From Flavobacterium ustbae (GTDB lineage: Bacteria > Bacteroidota > Bacteroidia > Flavobacteriales > Flavobacteriaceae), in assembly GCF_003946915.1 (NCBI RefSeq), contig NZ_RPOC01000008.1, forward strand, positions 62,001 through 126,000: a stretch of DNA of 64,000 bases. The letters are read 5' to 3'. This document shows, piece after piece, positions 54,301 through 63,712 of this stretch (position 1 is the stretch's first letter; every line of letters starts with the position of its first letter). A program made the translations under genes and the position numbers. The notes below the pieces were generated by a model. It made no database searches. It had not been told where the DNA came from and saw only the letters and a program-made list of their open reading frames with translations.

Positions 54301-54575
54301 CTGATATCTACATGCAAAATGCCGATTATTTGAGAATTAATAATTTGACTATAGGGTATAATTTTAATGAAATATTGAAAGATGTTAAGTTTATGAGTAA
54401 TCTAAAATTTTATGTTGCAGTAAATAACTTATACACATTTACTAAATATGATGGTATGGATCCAGATGTTCGTTGGGGAGGAGATAGCAATAACTTTCAA
54501 TGGGCTTCAGGAATTGACTTAGGTTTATATCCACAATCGAGAACAGTAATGTTTGGATTTAGTGCAGATTTTTAA
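51348..54575 (+). CDS. SusC/RagA family TonB-linked outer-membrane protein (first)
   Basis: A 1075-residue TonB-dependent importer for oligosaccharides. The signal peptide ends at ALAQ. A carboxypeptidase-regulatory-like domain follows (about 25-100; GTINDESGLPVPGATVLVKG), then the TonB box region (LNEVVVIGYGTQKK), the plug (NPLYIVDGV, LKDAASAAIYGSRAANGVVLVTT) and a 22-strand barrel ending in FGFSADF. SusD follows 16 bp later. The first roughly 110 residues are nearly the same as in the second SusC of this window, whereas later parts diverge. Confidence 0.93.
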   Translation: MKLTKLFIFCISSLLFSVVALAQDVTINGTINDESGLPVPGATVLVKGTNKATASDFDGKFQISAPANGTLTITFVGFETVNEAIGGRTKLNIALKAVSQSLNEVVVIGYGTQKKALITGASSNFKGETLQELNTGSAMEALQGIAPGISITRNSGAPGAGTKVTIRGLGTVGNSNPLYIVDGVTVGNIDYLSPSDIESLDVLKDAASAAIYGSRAANGVVLVTTVKGRKGRPAKISYDSFFGIQNIYKNLDPLNAQEYMYIMDEGRVNDGLAPHDWQAILTNNSWLETNYPGAGVQYGTEIWNNLQNGWTGTNWINEMSKKNAPVVNHALNVTGGSEDITYSLGLSYYDQDGIIGGNLVDAGFKRLTARINTQMVLKKNESHSIITVGENVTFTSSQNRGVSNGNIYGNDLHNALTQNPLQPAYWAPGIERNISEFGFSPTLDGLSTNQTNPLAVLYYRSNYSYPKDYKIAGNVFVEIEPVSNLRFKSVFGIDSWFGQGRSMNPVYHLGVLYNDAVDGASQNSYFGANSTWTNTLSYQKQFGNHNVNAVIGIEQIKNVVNNEISGSRNGLLYPGDPRYAYLNNTKSPTSISDINTNGFDYAAGGGGIMSYFARAQYDYKEKYLLSAVIRRDGSSNFGNGYKYGNFPSVSAGWVISKEEFMSSTSSVLNFLKLRGSWGQNGNQAINPFYYSSTIAYAFPGYFFGDTKPVSGPTSYPARVPNPSVSWETSEQLDLGFDASLFNSRLGITFDWYNKTTRDWLVEAKPPGTSGAAPPFINGGDIENKGFEISVSWKDKIGDFKYGLTLSGAANKNKVTRVANADGIIHGPSHVLSQGTSEISRAQIGYPIGYFYGFKTAGILQNQQEVDAYVGPGGQPYFADQRPGDVRFVDLNNDGKIDENDKTMLGDPNPDFQLGIQLNFEYKNVYLNTTMAGKYGMQIMQSYRSFSDMPKQNYTSDVFDRWHGEGTSNKMPRLSAVSNRNTNEISDIYMQNADYLRINNLTIGYNFNEILKDVKFMSNLKFYVAVNNLYTFTKYDGMDPDVRWGGDSNNFQWASGIDLGLYPQSRTVMFGFSADF

Positions 54576-54591
54576 TATTAATACAATCGAA

Positions 54592-56304
54592 ATGAAAAAA
54601 CTTAAATATATTATAGCGGTCTCAGTAATTTTTATCGCATCGAGTTGTGATGATTATCTGGATCAGGATAATCTTGGAGAAAAAGATGTTAAGTCTTACT
54701 ATAAGACTCCAACAGACATTGAAGAAGCAATGTCAGGTGTTTACAATGCTCTTTATACCGTAGGAATTCATAGTGAGGAGCAAGTTGCTGCAAACTTGAT
54801 GGATAATATGATGCTGGGCGGTGGAGGTCCTGATGATAAAACTGCAAAATGGGTTGATAATTTTGAAGACCCGGTTGAAGACACTTATCACGACATGTGG
54901 AAACAATCGTATAATGGTATTTCAAGAGCAAATGCTATTATAGAAGCAGTTCCGGGAACAGATTTTTCTGCCTATTTTAAAACTGCTATCGAAGCAGAAA
55001 ATTTTAAAAAGCAGGCATTAGGAGAAGCTTTATTTATGAGAGCGTTCTTCTACTTCAGACTGGCTAAGTTTTTTGGTGGAGTACCACTTATTATGACATA
55101 CGATGCAGATAGATATGTAGCAAGATCAACCTATTCTGAAACTTTTGCTGTTATAGCTTCTGACTTAAAAGCTGCAATAGAGACAATGCCAGCTACACCT
55201 TTTACTAGTATTCCGACATCTAGATACGGACATGCTAACAAATGGGTTGCTGAAGCATATCTAGGGCGTGTGTACTTGTTTTATACAGGTTATATGACCA
55301 ATATTGAAAAACAAGCAACTACAGATTTACCTCTAGTAGACGGAGGCAGTATAACTGCAACGCAAGTAGCTACTTATTTGGATGACTGTATTAATAATAG
55401 TGGACATAAATTAGCATCTGATTTTAGAAATCTTTGGCCTTATTCTTATGTAAATAAAAGTGCAGGGACAAATGTATTGCCTTGGGCAGCTACAGAAGGA
55501 CTGGCATGGGTTGGACAAGACGGTGCTGCCCCAACCTTTGGGACAGGAAATTTAGAAACAATGTTTGTGCAAAGATTTTCTTTTGGAGATTGGAATTGGA
55601 GTAATGGTACTGGTAATATCTACACAAATAGACTTGCTTTGTTTAACTCTTTACGTGGAAATTCTTTAGTACCGTTTGGAGAAGGATGGGGTTGGTGTAC
55701 CGTGAATCCCAAATTATACGCTGGATGGTCAGACCTTGATCCTAGAAAGAAAGGATCAATACTAGAAGTTGGAAGACCAGAACAGGGAACAGGAGGTTAT
55801 GCGAAAGACAAAGGAGATCACGAAACAGGTTATTTTAATAAAAAATATACTTCGTTACAGCATAATGATGGTACGGGAACTAATAAGGGTATGTTTGTTC
55901 AGATGTACGCTTGGAATAATGCAGATATGCAGTTAATGCATGCTCAGGATTTTATATATATGCGTTTCGCCGATGTTTTATTAATGCATTCTGAAATTAC
56001 TAAAACAGCAGACGGGATGAATTTAGTGCGTGCAAGGGCAAAATTAGGTCCAGTTGGATATTCGCTTGAAGCAATAAAAGAAGAGCGTTTGCATGAACTT
56101 GCTTTTGAGGCGTTACACTGGTTTGATTTAATTAGATGGGGTGATGTCGACGCAGCATTTAATGATGTAATACAAGTTAGAAATTCTGGTGTTGACGCTA
56201 ATTACAGTGTAAAATACAGACCTGAAACTAAAGGTTTGGTTCCAATTCCGGAAACAGAAATGAGAATATTAAACGGAGTTTATACGCAAAATCCAGGTTG
56301 GTAA
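54592..56304 (+). CDS. SusD/RagB family nutrient-binding lipoprotein (first)
   Basis: A 570-residue surface lipoprotein if started at ATG 54592 (MKKLKYIIAVSV, lipobox SSC); an earlier in-frame start at 54553 overlaps susC and would spoil the signal peptide. It has the SusD-like N-terminal region, then TPR-type helices (ANAIIEAVPGTDFSAYF, ALFMRAFFYFRLAKFFGGVP). The C-terminal RagB/SusD part has RLHELAFEALHWFDLIRWGD and LVPIPETEMRIL. It forms the lid of the preceding SusC and captures the glycan. The next gene, a small lipoprotein, begins 28 bp later. Confidence 0.92.
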   Translation: MKKLKYIIAVSVIFIASSCDDYLDQDNLGEKDVKSYYKTPTDIEEAMSGVYNALYTVGIHSEEQVAANLMDNMMLGGGGPDDKTAKWVDNFEDPVEDTYHDMWKQSYNGISRANAIIEAVPGTDFSAYFKTAIEAENFKKQALGEALFMRAFFYFRLAKFFGGVPLIMTYDADRYVARSTYSETFAVIASDLKAAIETMPATPFTSIPTSRYGHANKWVAEAYLGRVYLFYTGYMTNIEKQATTDLPLVDGGSITATQVATYLDDCINNSGHKLASDFRNLWPYSYVNKSAGTNVLPWAATEGLAWVGQDGAAPTFGTGNLETMFVQRFSFGDWNWSNGTGNIYTNRLALFNSLRGNSLVPFGEGWGWCTVNPKLYAGWSDLDPRKKGSILEVGRPEQGTGGYAKDKGDHETGYFNKKYTSLQHNDGTGTNKGMFVQMYAWNNADMQLMHAQDFIYMRFADVLLMHSEITKTADGMNLVRARAKLGPVGYSLEAIKEERLHELAFEALHWFDLIRWGDVDAAFNDVIQVRNSGVDANYSVKYRPETKGLVPIPETEMRILNGVYTQNPGW

Positions 56305-56331
56305 TAGTAATAACCATTAATAATTATAAAG

Positions 56332-57123
56332 ATGAAAATTCATAATATAAAATATTTACTAATTGCTGTGTTTGCGCTTGTCTTTTCAGCGTGCGACCCG
56401 ATAGTAGATGAGCAGCATTTGACGAATTCTACAGACGTTGCTGGTGTTGATTTGAAAGTTACTCACAGTACACCTGGAGGTAATAAAATTACTTTGACTA
56501 TGGATACGCCAGGAGTTGTAGGATATTGGAACTATAACTTAGGAAAAGCCCTAACCAATGAAACAACAATTGTATATCCAATACCAGGTAAGTCTACGTT
56601 TACATTTGTAGGATCTTTGGGAGGTGAATTTTTCACCAAAACTCTAGATGTGCAGATTGATCAATTGGATACTCGTTTAGAACAAGATTGGTACGATTTG
56701 GTAAGTGAGAATACTGCAGAAGGCAAAACTTGGGTTTTTGACGGTGCAGCTGGAACAGGTGCATTTTACTGGTTTATGTCGCCTCCTGACAACCCTGATT
56801 CTGCTATGAGTGCGTGGTGGAATGCTGGAGATTGCTGTCCACCGTTAGATGTTGCAGGAAAAATGCACTTCGATTTAAATGGAGCAGCAAATTATAATCA
56901 TTATCAAACAGCTACGGCAGCAGCTGAAAAAGGAAGCTTTGTTTTGGATATTGCTAATAAAAAGCTATTCATTCAGAATTCAAAGATTTTAGGATATGAA
57001 GCAGGAAATACTGCTAATGAGTATAATGTTATTACACTTACAGAAGACAAGTTGGTATTATATGTGCCAAGAAGTTTAAAAGATCCAGGAACAGGTTGGA
57101 CATTTGTGTACAAACCACAATAA
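56332..57123 (+). CDS. PUL surface lipoprotein, PKD-like plus C-terminal domain
   Basis: A 263-residue lipoprotein (lipobox FSAC). An N-terminal Ig/PKD-like domain (about 35-115) is followed by a beta-rich region with WVFDGAAGTGAFYWFMS and GDCCPPLDVAGKMHFDLNG. This resembles SusE/F-type or glycan-binding lipoproteins that sit beside SusD; the tryptophan-rich strands suggest carbohydrate contact. It lies third in the susC-susD cassette. Followed by a hairpin terminator at 57263. No specific family name can be given. Confidence 0.65.
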   Translation: MKIHNIKYLLIAVFALVFSACDPIVDEQHLTNSTDVAGVDLKVTHSTPGGNKITLTMDTPGVVGYWNYNLGKALTNETTIVYPIPGKSTFTFVGSLGGEFFTKTLDVQIDQLDTRLEQDWYDLVSENTAEGKTWVFDGAAGTGAFYWFMSPPDNPDSAMSAWWNAGDCCPPLDVAGKMHFDLNGAANYNHYQTATAAAEKGSFVLDIANKKLFIQNSKILGYEAGNTANEYNVITLTEDKLVLYVPRSLKDPGTGWTFVYKPQ

Positions 57124-57262
57124 TAATATTTTGTGTTAGTTATTTCGAAAAAGGAAGACTAAAAAATTCCTTTTTCGAATTTCAAACAATTGTGCTTGAC
57201 TTGTAGAAACAAGCATATAAGGTTTAAACTATGGTTAGTTTAAGTTAAGTTTATTGCCTGGG

Positions 57263-57296
57263 TAGCCCATAATTTTAATTATGGGCTATTTTTTTT
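57263..57296 (+). terminator. terminator of the first susCD cassette
   Basis: TAGCCCATAATT / AATTATGGGCTA with a short centre and a T tract. The same stem recurs at 63713, after the paralogous second cassette. Confidence 0.85.
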
Positions 57297-58001
57297 GTCT
57301 TCATTTTTCCATTATTCAATTTTGCTAAAGAGTATCATTTACAAGGCATAAATAGCTTTGTAATGGCTTATAATGCCTTCCATGATTCATTTCTGAGCTG
57401 TATTCCGATAGGATGCCTTTTTATTTATATTTAAGAGCAGTATAAAGCAAATAAAAGAACACAAATAGATTGTTTTTACTTCCCTTTAGCCCTTTTATCT
57501 GGTTTCCTTTAGTATTATATAATCTTCAAAATTATCCTTGTAAGCAAAGAAAAACTATTAGCTTAGAATCTGCTCTAAAATTACACTTCCTTACTCTTCT
57601 GCATTAAAAAATGACATTTTTTCGACTTTTTCAAGGGCCAACTCTCAATAAAAGCACGTTATATTTTAGTTAAAAGTAAATAATTTCGTGTAAAATTTTA
57701 TAAAATAAGTTTTTTCTTTCAATAAAAGATTTTATCAATAATGTAAAAAAAGTAGGGTAAAAATATCATATTCTCTGTTTTGTCATTTTTTCAAAATAAG
57801 ATGATTTTATTGTTTTAATTACTTGATTAATAAGTGTTTAAATGTAGTTTAGAAGTACTACCACGTTGTAGTATAGATGATTTTAATACATTATTTATTA
57901 AAAATTGAAGTGTAGTGTTATTTTATAAAATTAACTTTTCTTTAGTACTATTATTGTTTTTTGTAAATATTTTAAAATCAAATATTTATGTTTTTTTTGA
58001 T
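57297..58001. other. 705-bp non-coding gap between susCD cassettes
   Basis: I find no convincing gene in this very AT-rich stretch. It contains short stems (AAAAAATGACATTTTTTC at 57606-57623) and long A/T runs. The promoter region of the second susC lies at its right end. Confidence 0.5.
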
Positions 58002-58045
58002 GTGTTTTTATAATATTATTTTTTTGTTTTTGATGTGTTTTTGTA
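58002..58045 (+). promoter_or_regulatory. paired GTGTTTTTGTA boxes upstream of susC 2
   Basis: Boxes start at 58002 (one mismatch: GTGTTTTTATA) and 58035 (exact). They are 33 bp apart, with the second 93 bp before the ATG, precisely as upstream of the first susC. Confidence 0.65.
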
Positions 58046-58084
58046 ATGACTTATGGATATGAAAAGTAAAAATTTAGTTTTAGT

Positions 58085-58127
58085 ATTGCATCAAATTACT
58101 AATTAATTAACCAAAATTTTTAGAAAA
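58085..58127 (+). promoter_or_regulatory. conserved susC leader, copy 2
   Basis: Nearly identical to 51305-51347 and continuing unbroken into the coding sequence of both susC genes. Confidence 0.6.
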
Positions 58128-61100
58128 ATGAAATTAACAAAACTACTTGTTTTTTGTATTTCATCTTTGTTATTCTCGGTTATCGCTGTGGCTCAGGATG
58201 TCACAGTAAATGGAATAATAAATGATGAAAGTGGAATGCCTGTTCCAGGCGCAACTGTTTTATTAAAAGGTACTACGAAATCTACAGCGTCAGATTTTGA
58301 CGGAAAATTTCAAATGCAAGTCCCATCAAATGGAACATTAACAGTTACATTTATAGGTTATACTACAGTAAATGAGGCTATAAATGGAAGAACGAAAATC
58401 TCAATTCAATTAAAACCAGAATCACAATCTTTAAATGAGGTTGTAGTGGTTGGATACGGTACTCAAAAGAAATCTGTTGTAACTGGAGCAATTTCTAGTG
58501 TAAAAGCATCAGATTTAGAAGATTTGCCAATAACAAGGGTAGAACAATCTCTTCAAGGTAGAGTTTCTGGGGTTACTATTGCAGCAAATGCAGGACAGCC
58601 AGGATCTTCTTCTACAATACGAGTAAGGGGTATTACTTCTTTTGGAAACAACGAGCCTTTATGGGTTGTTGATGGTGTAATTGTGGATTCTGGCGGTATT
58701 GGTTATTTAAACCAATCTGATATTGCTTCTATGGAGGTTTTAAAAGATGCTGCATCTCAAGCTATTTATGGTGCTAGAGCAGCAGCCGGAGTTATCCTTG
58801 TGACAACAAAAAAGGGAAGATCGGGTAAAATGAGTGTAAATTATAATGGATACACTGGATTTTCTGCAGCATCGAGAAAACTTGATCTTTTAAATGCTAC
58901 TGAGTATGCAACAATAATGAATGAAAGATATGCAAATGGCTATACAGATACTACAAAACCTTACGATCTTCCGTACAAAAATGTTGCTTCTTATGGAGAA
59001 GGTACTGATTGGCAAAAGCAAATTTTTAATGATAATGCTCAAAGAACTGGTCATGAGTTAAGCTTATCTGGAGGAAATGATGTTTCTACATTCTATGTTT
59101 CTTTTGGTTTATTAGATCAAGAAGGTATTGTAGCTACTCCAATTTCTAACTACAATAGAAAAAACATCCGTTTAAACTCTACTCATAAAATTGTAAAAGG
59201 ATTAACTTTTGGTCAAACTTTAGGTTACTCTCACGAAAAAACAGTGGGTATCGGTAATACAAATAATGAATATGGAGGGCCATTAAGCTCTGCAATCAAT
59301 TTGGACCCAATTACTCCAGCAATTGTTACAGATCCAACTGTTGCAGCTGGCTATCCGTACAATCAAAACTATATTTTAAGAGATCCAAACGGAAATCCAT
59401 ATGGAATTTCTCAAGTAGTAACTCAAGAAATGAGTAATCCATTAGCATATATTCAGACAAGATTAGGAAACTACAACTGGGCAGATAATTTTGTTGGAAA
59501 TGCTTACTTAGAATTAGAAGCTATTAAAGGATTAAAGATTAGAAGTACTTTAGGAGGTAAATTAGCCTATTGGGGTTCAGAAGGTTTTACACCAGTATAT
59601 TATTTTAATTCTTCTACTATTAATGCCAAAAATAATTTGAGCAGAAGTTCAAATAGAGGTTTTGGATGGAATATAGAAAATACAATTTCATATACAAAAC
59701 AAATCGACGATCATAACTTTTCTATTTTAGCTGGACAAGGTGCATACGTTGATAATATCACATCTGGGTCTACAGTAACTTATTTTAACATTCCGTATAC
59801 TAATTTTGATGATGCAACTTTCCCGAACGACCATCCACAGGACAATATTACCGCTTCTGCTTACAATGGTTATGAACATAAAGTTACTTCATTATTTGCA
59901 AGAGCAAATTATGATTACAAAGAAAAATATTTGTTTACTGGTATTGTACGTCGTGATGGTTCTTCTCGTTTTGGTCAAAACTACAAATATGGTACTTTCC
60001 CTTCATTCTCATTAGGATGGGTTCCAACAAAAGAAAATTTTTGGCCAGAAAATAAAGTCGTAACTCAGTTAAAGTTTAGAGGAGGATACGGAATTACAGG
60101 TAGTGATGCTATTGGAGATTTTAAATATTTAGCAACTATTGGGGCAGGACGAAATTATACTATCGGAAATCAAGGTTCAGTAGTTGTGGGTAACAGCCCT
60201 AACGCTCCTGCAAATCCAGATTTGAAATGGGAAGAAACTAGCCAGGCAAACGTTGCTTTTGATATTACGTTCTTCAATGACTTATCATTAACAACAGATT
60301 TTTACATTAAAAAATCGTATGGTATTTTACAAGATATTGACCTTCCTGGTCACGTTGGTAGTACGGGTAGACCTTCTGCAAACATTGCAGATATGGAGAA
60401 CAAAGGGGTTGACTTAGAACTTTCTTATCGTAAAAAAATTGGTAAGGTTGGTTTCGGCATCAGCGGAAATATTTCTTATCTAGAAAATGAAGTAACAAAC
60501 TTAGGAAAAGATATCCAGTTTATTTCTGGAGATGCGTCGTTCCAAAACATGGGTGCAGTAACAAGAACACAAGTAGGACAAGCTTACAACTCTTTTTACG
60601 GCTATAGAACGCAAGGAATTTTTCAAAACCAAGCAGAAATTAATGCCTACACAAACGCTTCAGGTGGTTTAATTCAGCCAGGTGCAAGACCAGGAGATTT
60701 CAGATGGCAGGATCTTAATGGAGACGGACAAATTTCAGATGATGATAAAACTTTCCTAGGAAGTCCGCTTCCAAAATATACTTATGGTTTCACAATTAAT
60801 TTGGACTATAAAAACTTTGATTTATTAATTTTTACTCAGGGAGCAATTGGAAACAAAATTTTCCAAGGACTTCGTCGTCTGGATATCACAGATGCAAATT
60901 ACCAGACTTCTGCTTTAGGGCGTTGGACAGGTGAAGGATCAACTAATTCATATCCAATTTTATCTACAGTAGATAATAATAAAAACTTCTCAAACCCATC
61001 AGATTTTTATTTAGAAGATGGAGATTACTGGAGAATTAAAACAGTTCAAATTGGTTATAACCTTCCAAGTGATGTAGTTTCAAAAGCAGGTCTTTCTAAA

Positions 61101-61250
61101 ACAAGACTTTATTTGACTGGAGAAAATTTATTGACATTTACAAAATACTCTGGATATGACCCAGAGATTGGAGGAGGAGTTTTTGGTATTGATAAAGGAT
61201 ATTATCCGCAAGCTAGAACTGTAATGCTAGGGGTTAATTTACAATTTTAA
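58128..61250 (+). CDS. SusC/RagA family TonB-linked outer-membrane protein (second)
   Basis: A 1040-residue TonB-dependent glycan importer. Signal peptide to AVAQ, carboxypeptidase-regulatory-like domain, TonB box region (LNEVVVVGYGTQKK), plug (EPLWVVDGV, LKDAASQAIYGARAAAGVILVTT) and barrel ending in MLGVNLQF. The plug and barrel differ clearly from the first SusC, with different loops (SSTINAKNNLSRSS, for instance), so the ligand preference may differ. susD follows 12 bp later. Its upstream region repeats the control elements of the first cassette. Confidence 0.93.
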   Translation: MKLTKLLVFCISSLLFSVIAVAQDVTVNGIINDESGMPVPGATVLLKGTTKSTASDFDGKFQMQVPSNGTLTVTFIGYTTVNEAINGRTKISIQLKPESQSLNEVVVVGYGTQKKSVVTGAISSVKASDLEDLPITRVEQSLQGRVSGVTIAANAGQPGSSSTIRVRGITSFGNNEPLWVVDGVIVDSGGIGYLNQSDIASMEVLKDAASQAIYGARAAAGVILVTTKKGRSGKMSVNYNGYTGFSAASRKLDLLNATEYATIMNERYANGYTDTTKPYDLPYKNVASYGEGTDWQKQIFNDNAQRTGHELSLSGGNDVSTFYVSFGLLDQEGIVATPISNYNRKNIRLNSTHKIVKGLTFGQTLGYSHEKTVGIGNTNNEYGGPLSSAINLDPITPAIVTDPTVAAGYPYNQNYILRDPNGNPYGISQVVTQEMSNPLAYIQTRLGNYNWADNFVGNAYLELEAIKGLKIRSTLGGKLAYWGSEGFTPVYYFNSSTINAKNNLSRSSNRGFGWNIENTISYTKQIDDHNFSILAGQGAYVDNITSGSTVTYFNIPYTNFDDATFPNDHPQDNITASAYNGYEHKVTSLFARANYDYKEKYLFTGIVRRDGSSRFGQNYKYGTFPSFSLGWVPTKENFWPENKVVTQLKFRGGYGITGSDAIGDFKYLATIGAGRNYTIGNQGSVVVGNSPNAPANPDLKWEETSQANVAFDITFFNDLSLTTDFYIKKSYGILQDIDLPGHVGSTGRPSANIADMENKGVDLELSYRKKIGKVGFGISGNISYLENEVTNLGKDIQFISGDASFQNMGAVTRTQVGQAYNSFYGYRTQGIFQNQAEINAYTNASGGLIQPGARPGDFRWQDLNGDGQISDDDKTFLGSPLPKYTYGFTINLDYKNFDLLIFTQGAIGNKIFQGLRRLDITDANYQTSALGRWTGEGSTNSYPILSTVDNNKNFSNPSDFYLEDGDYWRIKTVQIGYNLPSDVVSKAGLSKTRLYLTGENLLTFTKYSGYDPEIGGGVFGIDKGYYPQARTVMLGVNLQF

Positions 61251-61262
61251 AAATTAAAGATT

Positions 61263-62771
61263 ATGAAAATTAAAAATATAAGATATTCATTCATTGCCGC
61301 TGGATTGTTGCTTCTAGGCTCTTCTTGTGGTGAAGATTTTTTAACAGTTGAGCCAAAAGGGCTTCCGTTAGTAGACAATTATTATAGAGACGAATCAGAA
61401 GCATTTTCTGCACTAGTTTCTGTTTATGATATACTGGGTAAACAATCAAAAGGTTTTGAAAACATGATAACTATGCTAAATGCAGGTTCAGATGATTTTT
61501 ATGCTGGAGGTGGAGGACCTGGTGATGGTGCTGGTATACATGCTTTTGATAATTATAAACTGGATAAAATAAATATTCCAAGAAGCTATTGGGGTGATTT
61601 TTTTCAGGGAATTGCTAGAGCCAATATTTTATTGGTAAAATTACCAGAGGTAGATATGCCTGAAGCTAAAAAAGTACGTTTTGCAGCAGAAGCGAAAGCA
61701 TTGAGAGGATATTTCTATTTTGAATTGGTAAGAACATTTAAAAATTTACCATTAATTCTAACTCCAATTTCGCCAGCTGAAGGCTATAGTGTTACTCAAG
61801 TTAGTCCACAAGAAATTTATGCACAAATTGAAAAAGATTTAATAGAAGCAAAAGCTGTTCTTCCTAATAAAATTGATGTGCCAACAGAAGGTGGTCGTCT
61901 TTCAAAAGGAGCTGTGCAGGCATTATTAGGTAAAGTTTATTTGTATGAGGGTAAAAATTCATTAGCGGCTGCTGAATTTGAAACTGTAAATGGTACACCA
62001 GGAGGAACTAGCATTTATGGTTACAAATTATTAGATAAATTCTCTGATTTATGGGTAATTAGTAACAAATTTAACTCAGAAGCTATCATCGAAATTATGC
62101 ATACAGATAAAAGTAATGCAGACTGGGGATTCTGGGGCGGCGGAGCTGACGAAGGAAACTCTGTTAATATCATGGTAGGACCAAGAGGATATGGTAGAGA
62201 TGACCTAACGTTGCCAGATTATATTTCAGGATGGAGTTTTAATCCTGTAACGCAAAGTTTATATGATGCTTTAAAAGGAGATCCGCGTTTTAATTCTACA
62301 ATTTTTGATTTGCGTGCCCTTAAAGCATCAGGAGCTGCAGATTATGCGCCTGGAGATCAAGATACAGGATATTTCTTAAAGAAATTTATGCCATTAAACT
62401 CAGATACTTCTACAGGCGGAGGAGCGACAGCTTTAAATTATAAACAAGATACTTATGCAATTCGTTTAGCAGATACTTACTTGATGGAAGCAGAAGCATT
62501 AGGCGGAACTGGTGCTAGAGCGCAAGCTTTATTAGATGCAGTAAGAGCTAGAGTTGGATTGACACCTGTACCAGTATCTTTAGATGCAATTGCCAACGAG
62601 AGAAGACTAGAGTTGGCTGGTGAAGGACACCGTTGGTTCGACTTAGTTAGAACTGGAAAAGCTGCAACTGTTCTTGCTTCTAGTGGATTTACTGCTGGTA
62701 AAAATGAAATTTGGCCTATTCCACAAAAAGATTTAGAAAATACTCAGCTAGTTCAAAATCCTAATTACTAA
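61263..62771 (+). CDS. SusD/RagB family nutrient-binding lipoprotein (second)
   Basis: A 502-residue surface lipoprotein with lipobox SSC. SusD-like N-terminal region (FLTVEPKGLPLVDNYYRDES), TPR-like helices (AEAKALRGYFYFELVRTFKNLPL) and the C-terminal RagB/SusD domain (NERRLELAGEGHRWFDLVRTG, IWPIPQKDLE). It is the partner of the preceding SusC. It is about 70 residues shorter than the first SusD. A third lipoprotein gene follows 19 bp later. Confidence 0.93.
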   Translation: MKIKNIRYSFIAAGLLLLGSSCGEDFLTVEPKGLPLVDNYYRDESEAFSALVSVYDILGKQSKGFENMITMLNAGSDDFYAGGGGPGDGAGIHAFDNYKLDKINIPRSYWGDFFQGIARANILLVKLPEVDMPEAKKVRFAAEAKALRGYFYFELVRTFKNLPLILTPISPAEGYSVTQVSPQEIYAQIEKDLIEAKAVLPNKIDVPTEGGRLSKGAVQALLGKVYLYEGKNSLAAAEFETVNGTPGGTSIYGYKLLDKFSDLWVISNKFNSEAIIEIMHTDKSNADWGFWGGGADEGNSVNIMVGPRGYGRDDLTLPDYISGWSFNPVTQSLYDALKGDPRFNSTIFDLRALKASGAADYAPGDQDTGYFLKKFMPLNSDTSTGGGATALNYKQDTYAIRLADTYLMEAEALGGTGARAQALLDAVRARVGLTPVPVSLDAIANERRLELAGEGHRWFDLVRTGKAATVLASSGFTAGKNEIWPIPQKDLENTQLVQNPNY

Positions 62772-62790
62772 TTAGTTAATACAATATCAT

Positions 62791-63675
62791 ATGAAAATAA
62801 ATATAATAAAAAAACAAGCCTTTTTAGTATTGTTTTTTATGACAGCAGTATTAGGTTTAACTAGCTGTCAGCCAGAAGATTCTGTTGCTAATAATGGATT
62901 GACGAATGAGAATGTCGATGCTTCTTTTACCATTACACCTGTTGAAGGGAAAGTAAATACATATAAGTTAGCAGCGCAGCCAAATGGAGTTTTAAAGTCA
63001 CTTTGGGATATAGGAGCAGGAACTTACTCTGGTAAAATGGAAGAAGAAATTTCTTTGCCAGATGCAGGAACTTATACAATTGTGCATACAGCAATTGGTG
63101 CTGGAGGAGCTACAGCTACTAAATCACAAGACGTGGTAGTTGCAACATCAGACCCTTTAAAAGGAAATTTAGTGCAAGGTGGTTCTTTTGCAACTGTAGA
63201 AGATCAAGCAAAATGGACTGTGTTAAATCTTAGCGCTACAGGTGCAGCATTTTGGTCATTTGCTAATAACAGTGCCACTATTCACTCTCCTGGAGGTTGG
63301 GCTCAAGAAGGAATCTATCAAGCTATTGATGTTGTAAAAGACAAAGAATATACAATAGATATGAAAGTTTCTTCTCCTAGTGGTTCCGATGAAACTTGGT
63401 TTGAAGTTTACGCAGGAAAATCAGCTCCACAATCTGGAGTAGAATACAAAGACAATAAAGTTATGGGATTAAGTACTTGGGATGGTTGTGCAAAATCTGG
63501 TTTCTCAGGAATGCTTTCTTTAGTAGGCTGTGTCAAAAACGAAAAAACAGGAACCGTTTCTAATGTAGTTAAATTTGCAGAAACAGGAAAAATCTATTTG
63601 CTTATACGTTCTGGCGGTAACACTTTTACAAAAGATGGAATCACAGTTACAAAAGTTGAGTTGAGAGGAAAATAA
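62791..63675 (+). CDS. PKD-domain lipoprotein with carbohydrate-binding-like domain
   Basis: A 294-residue lipoprotein (lipobox LTSC). A PKD-like domain (about 45-120; LWDIGAGTYSGKMEE, GTYTIVHTAIGAGG) is followed by a jelly-roll domain resembling CBM4-type modules (GGSFATVEDQAKWTVLNL, YQAIDVVKDKEYTIDMKVSS, KIYLLIRSGG). Such proteins follow susD in flavobacterial beta-glucan loci and probably help hold the polysaccharide at the surface. Third gene of the second cassette and a distant counterpart of the lipoprotein at 56332. Specific ligand unknown. Confidence 0.75.
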   Translation: MKINIIKKQAFLVLFFMTAVLGLTSCQPEDSVANNGLTNENVDASFTITPVEGKVNTYKLAAQPNGVLKSLWDIGAGTYSGKMEEEISLPDAGTYTIVHTAIGAGGATATKSQDVVVATSDPLKGNLVQGGSFATVEDQAKWTVLNLSATGAAFWSFANNSATIHSPGGWAQEGIYQAIDVVKDKEYTIDMKVSSPSGSDETWFEVYAGKSAPQSGVEYKDNKVMGLSTWDGCAKSGFSGMLSLVGCVKNEKTGTVSNVVKFAETGKIYLLIRSGGNTFTKDGITVTKVELRGK

Positions 63676-63712
63676 AAAGTTAAGTTAAGTTTAAGTTTAA
63701 GTTTGGTTGTAA

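Noticed and set aside
57297..58001. Search for a small gene or RNA in the gap between the susCD cassettes
   Set aside because: No frame with a plausible start, composition or domain was found, and no tRNA or known riboswitch pattern is visible.
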